From contig KK106982.1 in the NCBI GenBank assembly GCA_000611775.1, positions 2,909,992 through 2,973,991 of the forward strand: a DNA stretch of 64,000 nt, read 5' to 3'. The notes beneath the pieces are model-generated. The model was not told the origin of the DNA. It did not search any database and was given only the letters and a program-made list of their open reading frames with translations. Both the position numbers and the translations under genes were made by a program. Source of the stretch: Umbilicaria muhlenbergii (taxonomy: Eukaryota > Ascomycota > Lecanoromycetes > Umbilicariales > Umbilicariaceae). Positions 20,960 through 33,161 of the stretch are shown here, one piece after another; the stretch's first letter is position 1; the number at the start of each line of letters is the position of its first letter.

Positions 20960-23365
20960 TTTCGTCGAACGGTTAATTGAGAGGATCCGGAAGCTCGAAT
21001 GCGACGCGGTGCTGCCCTGAGGGCGTTGTGAGATGTGCTGTCGTGTTCGGGTGCTTGCACTGCCAGCACGCAGTGTCGATAAGAGCTAACGAGTGTCGAC
21101 AGCCGTACGAGGGGTGCAAAAGAGAAGTGAGTGATCCATAGTGGTAGCAGTCCTTGCCAGAGGAGAGATCCAAGCACTCCTCTCTTCTGATCTGGAACTT
21201 GCCGTTGGATAATTCCGAGCCGGATCAACGTTGATGCGAAAGCTACGTCACTTGTGATACTTAAGGTTTGAAGCCCTAAGGCTTGACCATTGCACATTAT
21301 CTAAGGTACTTTCGGCCAGAGTTGCTGACAACCTGTGGGAGCCCAGATATGCAATCGCCCTGCGAGCTCAGAGTCCGATGATAGCGTGAGACTATCGATA
21401 CTGCATAGTCCAGCAAACATCTAGACTGGAGTATGCTCATTTGGGGGCAATCACTAGTTCTTACAGCAAGGGGAGGTGGACATGATATGTATTGTTTCTG
21501 GAGAACAGAAAGCCCTCGACTACTTGGCAATGCAACGCCTTTTTCCCTTGTTTTAAAAGAGGGGAGGTTGGAGGGAAATCGCTAAGTCAAGAATGATGGA
21601 GGATCAGCCAGATGGGCTGCAGTAAGTGTTGCTACTTGTGGTGTTGAGATCCTTTGTACAGTCAACTCCATTTCTACTCGGGTTCTAATCTTACCACCGG
21701 GCTTGCTGACTGTTCACAGCAGGTTGCGGTCAGCTCTTCTTCCAATCCAGATTCTGGATGATCCTATTGGAGGTGTTGGACAACACATGTTTGCTGGCAA
21801 AAGGGGCGAACAGATTGCATTCTCTTGAATGTAATTGAATGCCGGCAGCGAATCATCGACCATATCATTGCTCGATCTCCCACTACAGGTGAGACGGTCT
21901 CGAACATAGCACGCATCAGCTCTATTGCGAGAAAAGACCGGGTGTGCCTTGAGAGTGAAAGAACTTCAGAGAAGCGATGCTTTCTTGCGGAACAGAACAC
22001 AGGAGCGATGTTGAAACGGTGAGAGTGGACGGAATATAAAGTACGAAACACGAGCTAGGGTGCTGAGCGAGGCCCGTTTCAAGTCCCGAGTCGATCCGGC
22101 AAAGTAATTGCACTCAAGCCTCCATGGTCCGTAACATCGTCAAAGCGTCCCTTCTCCAACCAAAGCAGACCGCGGTACATGATACTGGGACATCCTGGGT
22201 ACTTCAATCCTCGAGGACCTTACCACTCCTCCTCCTTCTCCAGGATCTGCAGAGATGTAGTCGGTACCTTATCCTTTGCGGGGAGGTGCAAGGGACGTGA
22301 CCTTCGGATCTGACCGTAGGCGCCCCTGTCACCAACAATGCTTGGCCCTTGGTGGTGCGTGACTGGTGACCGAACTAACTCTTACCCCGCAAATGAGGTG
22401 TCACGCAGCCGAAGTTAATCTGTTTCTGGACTCTGGGTGCGTGGACACGGTGGCAAAAGGTGTGCGGTGACGATCGCGGTGTGAATAGATCTGGCACTGT
22501 ACTGCCGAAGTACCTCAGCCCAGTGAGATGTCGTTGTCTTATCTCTCGCTGATGGCGGCACGAATGCGCCCTGGCTGTCGGTGTCGTCGCAAGCGAAAGG
22601 ACCGGTGTTACCCCCGAGACTTTCATTGGCTGGCCTCGACTACGCCCGTACGCTTCCTCCTGCTCGGTGCCATCATCGCAGTTCGGTAGGGCTTCAAGTG
22701 CCCAGACACAGCCAGCAGCGCCAGAGGTGCCAACAACGCACCAGTCGTGAATGATGGCTGATGACTCTGCCTCGTCGGAATGTGAAAACTCTTGGGCTGC
22801 ACGTGGCCACTTGGGCCGCGCTGAATCGAGCATGACACGACTGGAGCCCCTCGGGCTATTATGTCACAATTCGAAATTATGACAACTCGCATCTCCTTCC
22901 GGCTCTCCTCTCCTATCCCCATCGTCCATCTTCCATGATCACTGGACGTCTGATGACTCAAACTTTGCTGAACCCCTCGCAGTCCCAAGGCTGGCGATCG
23001 ATTCTGATGAATAATGAGTGTCGTTGCGTTGCTTAGCTGCGACAGAGTTTTCGCGGAGGATACTGGCAATGAATAACTTTTCGCCAGTCTCCTCGTCTCC
23101 ATTGCCTAGTCTTGCCTCGTGGAAAACAGTTCCGTATCCACATGAATATTCAATACATTTCCTATTAGCCAAAGCATTGCCTAGGGCCTTCCTAGACTCC
23201 TCCCTCAACTACCTTTCATCTCCGTTTCCCTCTTCTCCTCCTCCTCCTCCTCCTCCTCTTCTTCTTCTTCTTCCTCCTCTTGTTCTTATTCTTCTCAAGC
23301 ACCCGACGCTTTGATCCCCATAATAGGAAAGCCACTCATTTACACAGCACAAGAGGCCAAGGTAC
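20960..23365. other. Intergenic 2.4 kb, divergent promoters
   Basis: Long spacer between the divergent ING and F-box genes. It has several short ORFs on both strands (longest 159 codons, 22623-23102 minus), none with a recognisable domain, and mutually overlapping. A pyrimidine microsatellite lies at 23231-23285. No transposon ends recognised. Confidence 0.5.
23231..23285 (+). repeat. CTC/CTT microsatellite in F-box gene leader
   Basis: Pure pyrimidine tract of repeated TCC and then TTC triplets, 80-130 bp before the start codon of the F-box gene. It probably lies in the promoter or 5' UTR, where CT-rich tracts are common in filamentous fungi. Confidence 0.85.
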
Positions 23366-25520
23366 ATGGACATGACTCCATTCTCAACAGCCGACGCCAC
23401 ATCTGTTCAGAAAAGATATCAAGCGGCAGACTTTGACAAACTCACCAATCACAGGACTTACCCCATCTCGACTACCCCAGATTCCAACGTTGCGCGTACT
23501 TTACCTGCAGAACGCACCAGCAACCGACTTCCTGTCGCTACTGCCGACAAGCGCTCCATATCTTCAAGACGCGCCTCATCTTCGACAGCACAGGGGTTTC
23601 CAACAAGGGGTATAAGGAGGGATAGCTCATACTCGTCTGTACACGAGAATGGCGAGGGTAAGATAACTTGCCATAACACAAACTGAACATTTCTCCGAAT
23701 CCGCCACTGATCATTCATCATGAAAGCAGGCACGGCACAGTCCTTCCTAGAGTCCTCCCTACCTCGCGCTTCTCTACACGATGAAGCTGTCGCAGATGAC
23801 AAGGATGACAAGGATGCCACGGGCACCGGAGTATGCAGCTGCTGTTGCCGGTGTGGGAGATCTCGAGAGTGGAAACAAATTGGTCCTCGGGCCACAAGGA
23901 GGAGCAAAAGTCATAGTTCTTTGAGGACTGGTGTTGCTGAGATCACGTTTTGGGATTGGGAACCGCCAAAACGCGAAGTAGCGGCGAGCACTGAGACCAC
24001 AAAGCCATGTGGACCAGGCGAGGCGCCTTTGGAAAGACTGCCAGTGGAGATGCTGGGTATGATTATGGCATCTTGCAAGTGCTCAGAACATTGTACTGAC
24101 GAGACCGCCACCAGATCATATCATTGCCCAGCTTGCTCTCGAAGTCCCTCCTAACAATTACTCCCCCCGAAACGTTGATCTCATCTCCTGTCTGCTTACT
24201 TCGCGAACAATACATGCAGCAACGCTTACGACCTTGTATCACCACATCACAATTCCTCATTCGACCATCTTTTCCAAGTTCCTGGGTCATCTGTTCGAGA
24301 ACCCGGCTTTGGGTACCATCGTGAGGAGGTTGGATCTTTCCCACTTCACCTCCATTGGCCTTGGTCGAACTCAACAGATGAACTCTACAATTCAGAACAT
24401 GACCTCAAAGACGTTGCTCCAATGTCTCGAATTGATCCCTGCTGTACAAGAAGTCTTACTCCAGGAGCACCTTGACGAAGATATCGACGCGAAGGTCCTT
24501 CGCAAGCTTTTCTATGATCTGCCCAACCTTCGAGCATTGGACTTTTGTGCTGCCGCGTCCAGCCCTTTTGTCGAGGCTTTTTCCTCGGCACTGACGACTA
24601 TCGGCTCTTCAGCAAACCTACAGATGGGCATTCGGCGATTGTGTCTACATGAATGCTTTACGCTACCGACTTCTGTCTTTGAAAACCTCCTTCCGCGTCT
24701 ACCAAACCTCACGCATCTCGATCTATGCCATACTCGGGTGACGGACAAAGCCCTAGCCTCGATACCTCACACGGCTAGACTCACGCATCTCAATCTGGGT
24801 CGATGTACCCAAATCTCCGGAGACGGGGTCGTGGATCTGATCACGGCTCATCCCGCTGTTAAAAGCCTTGTCTACCTTAATCTTTCCTGCGACATCTCAC
24901 GGTACCGACTATTGTGGGAAAGCGATGTCGATCGCATACTTGCCATTCTTCCCTCGACCCTACGTTCGCTGAGCATCAGTGGCGCAAAGGTCCAATCGGG
25001 GCACCTCCAGTTGATTATTCCCCTCACGAAACACCTGGAAGAGCTGAGCCTCGGGTTCGCGGAACTCTCTATGCGCGACATCAATTCAATCTTCGAGCCC
25101 AAGACCTTATCAGACGAGCAGGGTGAAGCGACCTGTGAAGAATCAGAGTGGACACCTCCGACTCTCCGCTACCTCGACTTGACAGGTATCAAACCCGTCA
25201 CTCAATCCGCCCTCTTCTCCTCTTCGTCCAACATCCTCCGCTCCACCACCCGCCCGCTCGAAGTGCTCGAACTCGGCGACAAAGTCATCTCCGCTCTCCG
25301 CGACTGCACCTTCACCAACAAACGGCTCGGATGGGTCGTCAAAGAATTGGGCAGACGCGGGTGGTATGTCAGAGAACCGACGCAGGAGGAAGCGCAGCTG
25401 GGTGAGGCCAGAGGCCGCAAGGCGTGGAAGATGGGTGCTATGTGGTGGGGTATGAGGAAGATCCCGGTTGCGTGGGGAGAGGTGGGTGGGTTGTATGGTC
25501 ATTACATGTTCAAGCGATGA
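23366..25520 (+). CDS. F-box/leucine-rich-repeat protein
   Basis: Likely substrate receptor of an SCF ubiquitin ligase. Three exons: 23366-23657, 23727-24056, 24115-25520; ~675 residues. A Ser-rich disordered N-terminus holds a Cys cluster (CSCCCRCGRSREW). The F-box start is APLERLPVEMLDHIIAQLAL, rebuilt across the second intron, and continues NVDLISCLLTSRTIHAATLT. The C-terminal half (about 300-600) has RNI-type LRRs: LRALDFCAA, IRRLCLHECF, LTHLDLCHTRVTDKALASIP, LTHLNLGRCTQISGDGVVDL, LVYLNLSCDIS, LRYLDLTGIKPVTQSALF. The target is unknown. The last ~400 bases switch from C-rich to G-rich. The ATG at 23372 is an equally possible start. Confidence 0.88.
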
Positions 25521-26436
25521 TTTCGCCTTCAAAAGTTTTTCGCGTGCTGTTGCTTGCGGGACGGAAACGGAAAAGTCACGATGGCATGACTACGACTGGC
25601 GTTTCTGCTCTGGTGAGCTATGAATGGATGGTAACGACTGGGTGGCTTACTGGGGCTCAAAAGCTACGGTCGGATCGATGATTGCTCATGACTGTTTCAA
25701 AAAGTGTGTTTCTTGCTGCGGATGGCGACCTCTGTACTCTGGTTTAGCGATTATCTGTTTCTTTGCGGAGCGATAGCGGACGGTGAATGATTAGCGACAG
25801 CGGGTTTGCTTTGCTTGTACACTATTGCTTCCATTGTACCTTACTCCAGCTGCAGAGCGATTGATAATGAACACTGCTACCACAAAATCTCTCCAGAACC
25901 CCTTCATTTTTCCACCACGACAATGGTCGAAGATCCCCTCCGATCCAACAAATCTACATCCGCCACCATGATCTGATCAACCCTTGCCACTCCAAATAAC
26001 ACGGCCGGCTATATCTCTCTCCATCCCCACATGCATGTACATTAACCGCATCCTCGCGTGTACCCTACCCCAGGCACACACATCCAACCCCACACGCCAC
26101 CCTCCACACTCCCGCCCCCGCATTCTCACTCATCAGCACCAATTCCACCCCTGACAGCCGGGCAGCCCACGTCCCCTGAAACCCAAACCGAAAACCCAAA
26201 AAACCACCGTAAGGTATCAACGCATAAACCCTATCCAACCCCCGGAAAACGCGCAGTATGTAAGGTAGGTAGGTAGCAAACATTCTCCACATCCCCACAC
26301 CAGCTGGCACTCGCGTCGAGATCCGATTCGCAAGTTAAGCACAACAACGCCAACCACATTGCCCCTTCCTACTCCCTTACCCCCTACCCCTACCTACATT
26401 TAGCTCACCTACCCCAGCCCAGCCCAGCCCACCTAC
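25521..26436. other. Intergenic, convergent 3' ends
   Basis: Between the convergent F-box gene and the basic Ser/Pro-rich protein gene. Short C-rich ORFs only. Near 26270-26440 there are small GGTA/CCTA and CCCAG repeats next to the stop of the downstream gene. Confidence 0.5.
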
Positions 26437-28976
26437 CTACCTCACCCTCCCCCTCCGTCTCGGCGCCGGCGCCGGCACCGACGCCGACGCCGACGCAGCC
26501 GCCGATACCGATGCCGATGCCGCTATCGCATCCACCTTCCCCCCCGCACCACCCGCACCCGCACCCGCACCCGCACCCACATCGAGCCCGCGCCCCAGCC
26601 CGCGCCCCAACCCCAGCTTCTTCTTCAGTTTCGGCTTCGGCGCGGGCGTAGCCGTTGGCACACCAAGCTCGCAGTCGAGATCAAGGACCCGTGGAAGTTT
26701 CGGTTTCGGTTCGGGTGGCGGAGCAGGAGTGGCATTGAGCGGCCGGGCGGGGGGTTTGAGACGGCGGAGCGTCGGCGCGGCGCGGGTGGGGGGGTTGTCG
26801 GGCGGGGGTTCGGCCGCGGTCGGGGTCGGTGTAGGAGCGTCGGCGGTGGGGGGATGCGGGGTGGAGTCGTCGTTGATCGCTGTGGTGTCGTGCTGGAAAT
26901 ACACTAGCGGCTCATCCCACTGCACGCTCTTCGGTCTCGCCCACGCCCTGTTTGCACCCTTCGTGCCCCTCTCTTTCCCCTCTGGCGATGCCTCCGCGTT
27001 TAGGGTTTGCAGCGTCAAGGCCGGTAGTTTCGCGCCCCCCTTGTTCCTCCTCGTATTCGCTCTCGTCACCACCGCCAATTCCTGCGCCTCGCTCTTCTTG
27101 AGCACGACGGGCTCGACACCCTCGATACCGCGCCTGATGACGGGGATGAAACTCGGGGCGCTGGGTTGGGTTTTAGTGGCTGCGGGGGTGGCGAGGCGGG
27201 TTCTTGTGCTGCGGCGACAGGATGTGGGTTCCGTTGGAGCTGCATGGTCGTCGTCGTCGTCGTCGCCGTCGTTGGATTCGACGTGCTTATCTGCTTTCCC
27301 GGGAGGGGTGCCGGGCCTGGGAGTTACTTCGCGCGATTTGGTTGGCGAGGGCGAGTTGCGGTCGAGTTCGAGGAGGGCTTTGCGGGGAGAGCGGCGTGGG
27401 GAGCGGCGTGGGGATGGGAGGGGTTTTGCGGAGGCTAGTGGGCTGAGTAGCTCGGAGGGGTTGGGGGTTGCTTTGGCGGCTTTGTGGGCGCGGGCGCGGT
27501 TGAGGAAGTCTTTAAGGAGGGTGGTATCGTCGCTGAAGCGGGTGCCGGAGCGAGTGCGGGATTGAGGGAGGGAGGGAGGCTCATTGGGTTGACTGGCGTC
27601 TCCTTCGGAAGGATTAGTGTCTGGTCCCGCAGTTGAGCTCTCCGCCTGTGTTTGTGTCGCTTCCAGGGTCTGGCGCTTTGTTGGTGAGACCCGGGTATGA
27701 TGCCTTGAGAAAGGACTCTCACTCGTTGGAGGCGTCAGAGTTTCTACTACCGGGGACTGTTCAACACTTTCCTCTCCACGCGCATCAGATCCTGATCTGA
27801 GAGAGCCAGAAACTTGAAGCTCGATAATGTCAGACTCGCCGTTCGAGATTCCAATGTTCAAGTCGCTAGCTTGGTTGACGTTAACAGGCGCAGACGTTGC
27901 AGACAAGGTGTCCTTAGGCAGACTCTGACCGATGCGTCCAGAGAATTGTTCGCGAACGCTTTCCCTTTCCAGAACCGTATCATCCTGAATTCCCATTTTG
28001 GAAGAATCGCGCCAGCTGATTGTGCTTTGACTTCCAGCCGAAACGCAGTCGTTTTCAAATGATGGTGCCACCGTTGTATCTTCCGCTCCGTGATCAACTA
28101 CAGGATGGTCCTCAAGGGAGATGCCCGCAGTGCTATGAGCATCCGTTGGTTTTTTCGGTGTCGTTAGGATCGCGTCCTCATGTTCGTTGTCTGCTGACGT
28201 ATCGTCTGTACCGTCTTGTGGATTACCAACAGATTCGGGCTTATCGGTCTCTATCAGAATTGATTCTTGAGGTTCCTCCAGACCCTTTGACTCTTCTGAT
28301 GGCAGTGCTTCCCCTTGCAGTGGCTCGTTTGAACCCTCTGCATCGGCACATGAGTCCATCGCGTCTGAATGAGCGACGTCGAGCTCGCTTGCTGGATGTT
28401 CATCTGTATCTTCTTCGCTCTCCTTCAGAGCTCGAGCTATCTCAAATGGGATATCGGTTCCCTCTGAGATCTGGCCAGCCACTGATTTTCTCCTGCTCGA
28501 CTTAAGGCTTTTCCGTTTGGTGAGTTTTCCTGTTGAAACATGAGTGTCAGCGTCACGAGTCCAAAGGTAGTCCTCCGATTGCTACACGAACTCTTTGGTG
28601 TCCCAGGAGCTCCAGCGCGCAGCGTAGTAATGTATTTAGGCGGCTTCTGGTGCTGTTCTCCACCGTTCTCCGGCGCATCAGTGATGCATTGACGCTTGAT
28701 CGGCCGATCTGTGTCCGCAAACTCCTCTTCGTGCCCACTAGCATCGTCATACCCCTTTGAAGTTTCCGTAGAGTTTCCGGGCTCTTTCGAGCGCAGGTTG
28801 TATCTTTTCCACACTTTGCGCCCTCGGTGTTGCGGCGCAAACGGCTTGTGAGGCGCACGTTCCCATGCTCTTGGTATGTGAGGTACGATGTGACGTTGGA
28901 AATTGATTAATGAGTCAATTGATTGACTGAGATTCATCATAAGCTTGTGGTAAGTGCAGGATACAATAAGGCGCAT
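26437..28976 (-). CDS. Basic, Ser/Pro-rich protein, probably nuclear; function unknown
   Basis: Not recognised. Two exons proposed, 28976-28592 and 28529-26437. The 62-nt intron has an unusual GTTCGT donor, but it is the only choice found that keeps phase with the clear branch site and CAACAG acceptor; it yields GAPGTPKRKLTKRKSLKSS. About 825 residues from the first ATG (a start at 28940 or 28937 is also possible). It contains an acidic Ser/Glu-rich N-terminal third, a basic patch SPRRSPRRSPRKALLE, the block RAWARPKSVQWDEPLVYFQH, and a low-complexity Gly/Ala tail ending PAPRRRGRVR, which resembles an AT-hook-like basic end. The coding strand becomes very C-rich and then G-rich in the last ~280 bases. 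A long antisense ORF is a by-product of this skew. Confidence 0.6.
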
Positions 28977-29417
28977 CGGTACGAGACGTACCCTGATGAG
29001 GTAAACACGGTAGAATCCGGTGGTATGGCCGCCATCTTGTCGCGACTAATAATCTAGGAGTGTTGTAAGAGGCTAGTATATACGAGAATACTAGGAGCCC
29101 AAGTCTCGAGTGTAAATACAGGTTATCGATACATGCTTTCGTGAACTGCAATCGAAGTGGGAGAGTTGGGGATGCAGAGTAAACAAATGGTGATGCTCGG
29201 GCGGACTAGCACTTTCCAAGCCTAGCGTGGAAATCATTCAGTTTGCGAACGTCCTCCTATCAAAATCATGTTCGAGAAGTCCATCCAGCGTCTGTACATA
29301 AGAGCTGCATCCTACAGCATTTGGCGTCACCTCGTAATGCGACTCCGGTAACACAGACTGGTCTCTAAGCCATCTCCCAGATAGTCGTACACGGGCACAC
29401 GCTACAACTCCGCCACC
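28977..29417. other. Shared divergent promoter region
   Basis: 441 bp between the divergent basic-protein gene and MRP10. No element named. Confidence 0.55.
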
Positions 29418-29872
29418 ATGCCTGGCAAATCTACAAAACTCACTCCAACACGGTTACCTCCCCTGCCTAAGCTGCGCGTTCGGCGGCCGAACAAGACGGA
29501 AACAAATCCATGTCTGGGAATCATGACATCCGTTTTAGGTGTTTCTCTAGCATCAGCATCTGTATCTGTTTCAATGCGCTAACAGCTTTGATTGTTGCAG
29601 GGTGCTGGGCCTCGTCAGGTTACAGTGTGCAAGGGTGCGCAGCGCTAGAACAGCAATTGAGAGCATGTATGGATGAACCGGTATGTGTTGAGTCTGCGAG
29701 TTTGGGCTGGAAATCCTGGCTCAAGGCCATTGAGGGGAGCTGCTGGGATGATGGTTACGGCTGCTAATAGTCGTGATTCATACAGAGACCGAAGGCGCAG
29801 AAGAAGAACACGATCAATTATCATCTCATGAGGCTGTATCCGAAGATCATTGGACCGCATAAGAGGAAATAG
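29418..29872 (+). CDS. MRP10: Mitochondrial small-subunit ribosomal protein Mrp10 (mS37), twin CX9C
   Basis: Component of the mitoribosome small subunit with a CHCH fold. Three exons: 29418-29538, 29601-29680, 29786-29872; ~95 residues, the usual size. The N-terminus is MPGKSTKLTPTRLPPLPKLR followed by VRRPNKTETN. The twin CX9C motifs are CLGIMTSVLGC (made by the first join) and CAALEQQLRAC, which form disulfides. The C-terminus is NTINYHLMRLYPKIIGPHKR, close to yeast Mrp10. Family members are imported and oxidised through Mia40. All phases agree. The ATG sits in a good context (CCACCATGCC). Confidence 0.95.
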
Positions 29873-30382
29873 GCTGGTATTTTAACTGAGAGCATGATGT
29901 ACAATATGGGTATGGCTGTGAGGTCATGTTGAAGCAGCCTTAGGTGCCATCTGTCAGACTTTTGTGTGATGGTCGCAGTTCGAGTTCCTAAGCAAGCATA
30001 GTACAAGGAGTTCGGGCAATCCCATGATAGGAGTTGGAGGCTTTAAATGATGCTAGAGATCCAGCAATTCTTCTTATTTGTACACGCCACAAATCGTCAA
30101 CGAATACACAATGAACTTCTAGCCATAACTGCATGCCTGCTTATCCAGAAAGAAAGAAGCACTAATCAGCCATTTGACTGCCGCAGGGTGAGCTAATCAA
30201 CCAACATGCCAGCGCAAAGTCCATTCCAGTCTGAGAGATGCCCCTGGCGGTGTGCCAAAGTTGGACATATCATTACCTACCCAAGAGCTTCACCGCCGTA
30301 ATCGGTATCCGCCCCCGCTCATCCGCGCCTAAGCCGAACCTACAAAGGTACTTGCTCCGAAGTTTCCCCCTTCGGAGCACAA
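29873..30382. other. Intergenic, convergent 3' ends
   Basis: Between MRP10 and the first LPxEIR-family gene. Nothing recognisable. Confidence 0.55.
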
Positions 30383-31036
30383 TCACCCCGTACAGTCGCA
30401 CACGTCATCACGCCACCCAACTATCTCATGATTCGCCAACAAGTCAGCAATACCCGACAACCCCTTACGCCCCCCACCACAACAAAGCGAGACCTTAGCA
30501 CAAACGCCAGGATCAAAAGCCCCAAAAAGCGATTGTACGTGCCCCGTGATCTCCACCGAGTCACGGCACCGGCATGTGTCCGCGACGATATTCACTTCCA
30601 GATGACGCAACTTCTCAGCGGTACCTAAAACCTTTCCGAAGTCCTGGAAATCCCCTTCTTGGAGTATCATGAATCCTTCAAAGGTGAGACCCAGGCGGAT
30701 TTGACGGATCATGTTGCGCCGCTCGCTGGAAAGACCGTCGATGTATGTACCGGCAGCGTCGAAGACGTCCTCGATGGCGGATTCGGAATTGCCCAAGAAT
30801 CGGAAAGTGTTCTCGGCGAAGAAGTACGGTGTTGCTTCTTTGTTGATCTGCTTGTTGGTTTGGAGCAACGCTAAGCGCTGGCCGGGGCTCTTGGGGGTTG
30901 TTGGCGGTACTAGGGGGATCCATCCACTGTTTCCGGTTTTGGTGCCGTTGATGATGACTTCTTTGTTAGGACACAGGCAGTGCTCATAGATCCGGTTTCG
31001 GATCTCCCCAGGGAGGAGTAGGAATGGAAACGGCAT
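30383..31036 (-). CDS. LPxEIR-family (DUF7730/F-box-like) protein A
   Basis: 217 residues in one exon. It starts with the family block LLPGEIRNRIYEHCLCPNKE, followed later by LLQTNKQINKEATPYFFAEN, then TFRF. A middle part with MIRQIRLGLTF resembles the helix-strand region after it, and the C-terminus has Cys-rich pieces (TCRCRD, VSLCCGGGRKG, DVCDCTG). This N-terminal layout (LPxEIR.xIY ... NRQIxxEAxxxFYxxNTF) is shared by a large fungus-specific family of unknown role, often annotated DUF7730 or F-box-like. First of three same-strand paralogues within 5 kb. An acceptor-like CACAG lies just before the ATG, so an upstream exon cannot be excluded. Confidence 0.75.
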   Translation of the reverse strand: MPFPFLLLPGEIRNRIYEHCLCPNKEVIINGTKTGNSGWIPLVPPTTPKSPGQRLALLQTNKQINKEATPYFFAENTFRFLGNSESAIEDVFDAAGTYIDGLSSERRNMIRQIRLGLTFEGFMILQEGDFQDFGKVLGTAEKLRHLEVNIVADTCRCRDSVEITGHVQSLFGAFDPGVCAKVSLCCGGGRKGLSGIADLLANHEIVGWRDDVCDCTG

Positions 31037-32026
31037 CTCCTGTGTGAAAGTTGGAGAACGAGTCGAGACCGTGGTACCGGAATCTGTGAGATGCAGTCAG
31101 TAGGAGAGCTGGGAGCTTGCCATGATTGAAGTGATTCTCACAAACTGTGTATCAGATTTTGTGAACAATGCTTACATAGGAAGCCAAACTTTAACGACTC
31201 CAATTAGTCTGGCATTTGCTGAATAAAATTGTGCGAAAGAATGGCAGTGTTCTCGGGAACAGGAGTGGGCCGGTGGAGTGTTAAGTAAGGTCGAGGTTGG
31301 GCATCACTGCTGTGTTGATCTCCCTGATCGTGGTGAATTTAGGGTAGTGAATATCTGCTTCAAAGAACCTACCAGTGATCCTTGAATAGAGATACAATGT
31401 CATGATAAAACGACACACACAAGGAAATGTAGTGGACGACGACTTTACCACTAGAGTCCGAAGTCTTTGGACTGATTGAATGTTAGACAAGGCTTGGTAG
31501 AGCTGGAATCGTTATCAGTGTATAGCTCGCTACGTTCAGGATATACCTGAATCAAGACATCACTGCCCATCATGAACCTCGCAAGAGTGACATTGATGAA
31601 TCTAGAAAAAATCCCGATGCTGTCTCCTGTCCTTATATCATTATCTGTCGTCCCTTCTCGATATCTCTAACTCAACGGCTTCACAATGGCTTGGTAGGCG
31701 GGAACGTGTGGAGACCGTTTGTGCCCCCTAGTGGATTGCGCTGTGGTGCAGCCCCAGTTGTAGATGATACTCAGTCAGTAGAGTCGCAACAATCTCAAGA
31801 GTCGCTGTAAAGGATAAAGAATGGGAAGAATAATGATTTCGGAGGAAGGTATGCATAGAGACTAAAAAGAAAGTGAATCCTACAAAGAAAAGGAAGCAAG
31901 GACCGCAACTTTTATACACAATCGCCCGAAACCTGAAGGTAGAAAGAACTTCCGAAATTCTCATAAAGTTCACGTCTCACGCTGTACCATATTGCAGCCT
32001 TCAATTGAACCACAAAGAATCCACTC
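31037..32026. other. Intergenic 1 kb
   Basis: AT-richer spacer in the LPxEIR cluster with only short ORFs (longest 81 codons). Nothing recognised. Confidence 0.5.
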
Positions 32027-32350
32027 TCACCGAATGCGCACCCCTAGACGTATAGGATCATGGCGCGGTAGCGGCCGCATATGAGCAGCGTTCGAATCAC
32101 TCCGGCTTGGTGGTCTTGGAGAGTTTCTCAGTTCCCATTCGGTAGTACCGGTCCCAAGAGACGATCCCCTGACGCTTTCCGACTGTCTATCTCCCATCTC
32201 AATATCTCCAGGGCTTCGTTCACGGGCCCGCGGGCCTCTCCGATCATCATTGGTTTGCGGTGGTCGTCTTACCCATTCGCGAGGCGCTGGGGCTACGTTC
32301 CGTGGGCGACGACCTCTCTCTGTATCGTTGCAAGTAAAGCAGTTGCCCAT
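32027..32350 (-). CDS. Possible small protein with MGNCFTC lipidation motif
   Basis: 107 codons from an internal ATG (an upstream in-frame ATG lies at 32413). It begins MGNCFTCNDTERGRRPRN: Gly2 with Cys4 and Cys7 is the pattern for N-myristoylation plus palmitoylation and for plasma-membrane attachment. The remainder is Arg/Pro/Ser-rich and disordered (WVRRPPQTNDDRRGPRARER). No domain. An antisense ORF of similar length overlaps, so expression is unproven. Confidence 0.35.
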   Translation of the reverse strand: MGNCFTCNDTERGRRPRNVAPAPREWVRRPPQTNDDRRGPRARERSPGDIEMGDRQSESVRGSSLGTGTTEWELRNSPRPPSRSDSNAAHMRPLPRHDPIRLGVRIR

Positions 32351-32413
32351 GATTGGTGCTACGAGCGAAGGTTTGATGCCGTATCGCAAAAGCAGATGGG
32401 TTTGAATGGGCAC

Positions 32414-33161
32414 GAGTGGTATTCGTAAGTGCGATTTTTGATTGTTCTAGCAGGATCTAGGAACAAACAGGATAACATGGAGGGATCTGTGATGTAGTAT
32501 AGGTCGATGATCCAAAGCTATGAGACCGGTCAGAGCCAAAACACCCATTGCCGCGATCACTAGAGAAGGACTTACCTTGCCTTGAAAGGGGTAGATTCCA
32601 ATCAATGAATTCTTGATAGCTCAGTTATCGTATTCCCCAACTCAGCTGTTCCGTGTATAAGTATCATTTTCAAAGCCCTCAGGTCGAAAGTGAAGTGAAT
32701 CATGTGTACAATCAACAGATGATGAACGACCGGTGATGCCTGTTCTCGAGCGACCGACTCTCCTGAAACGAGCTTGTCTCCTTGTTGTACCAAATACAGC
32801 TGACATCTGAAGGACTCTCCCGACCTATGATGCCCGTTCTCAAGTCCCCAACCTCCTGAAACAAGTTTTGTGCCGCCGTTGTACCGAATATAGCGGACAT
32901 CTGAAAGACTCTTTACTCCATTTGAAACGCACAGGGTGAGGCTGGTGTATTATTCCAGGCTCGAAACGCTCGTGAAGGTTGGTGGGCCGGTGGATGCCTA
33001 GATAGCACGATCTCAGGGGTTAGATTACACAAGTGGCAGGACTGTGAATGTATTGACAGGGATAAGACGGGATAAGACAAGATAATGTGTTAGGTCATGC
33101 GGTCAGGCTGTGCAGCCGTCCGATAGGCAATAGCTAATGACGTGAACCTGAAAATATGCTC
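32414..33161. other. Intergenic with a 94-bp tandem duplication
   Basis: Short ORFs only. Contains the duplicated block at 32727-32914, listed separately. Confidence 0.55.
32727..32914 (+). repeat. Diverged 94-bp tandem duplication
   Basis: Two head-to-tail copies, 32727-32820 and 32821-32914. Shared blocks are CGACC, GATGCC, GTTCTC, CTCCTGAAAC, GTTGTACC and GACATCTGAA. Divergence of roughly a quarter of positions by eye suggests an old duplication. Confidence 0.8.

Noticed and set aside
22375-23102. Two overlapping minus ORFs of 152 and 159 codons upstream of the F-box gene
   Set aside because: Different frames over the same DNA, composition without domain or splice support.
26729-27565. 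278-codon plus ORF across the basic Ser/Pro-rich gene
   Set aside because: Low-complexity Gly/Val/Ser translation produced by the C-rich minus-strand coding sequence; shadow frame.
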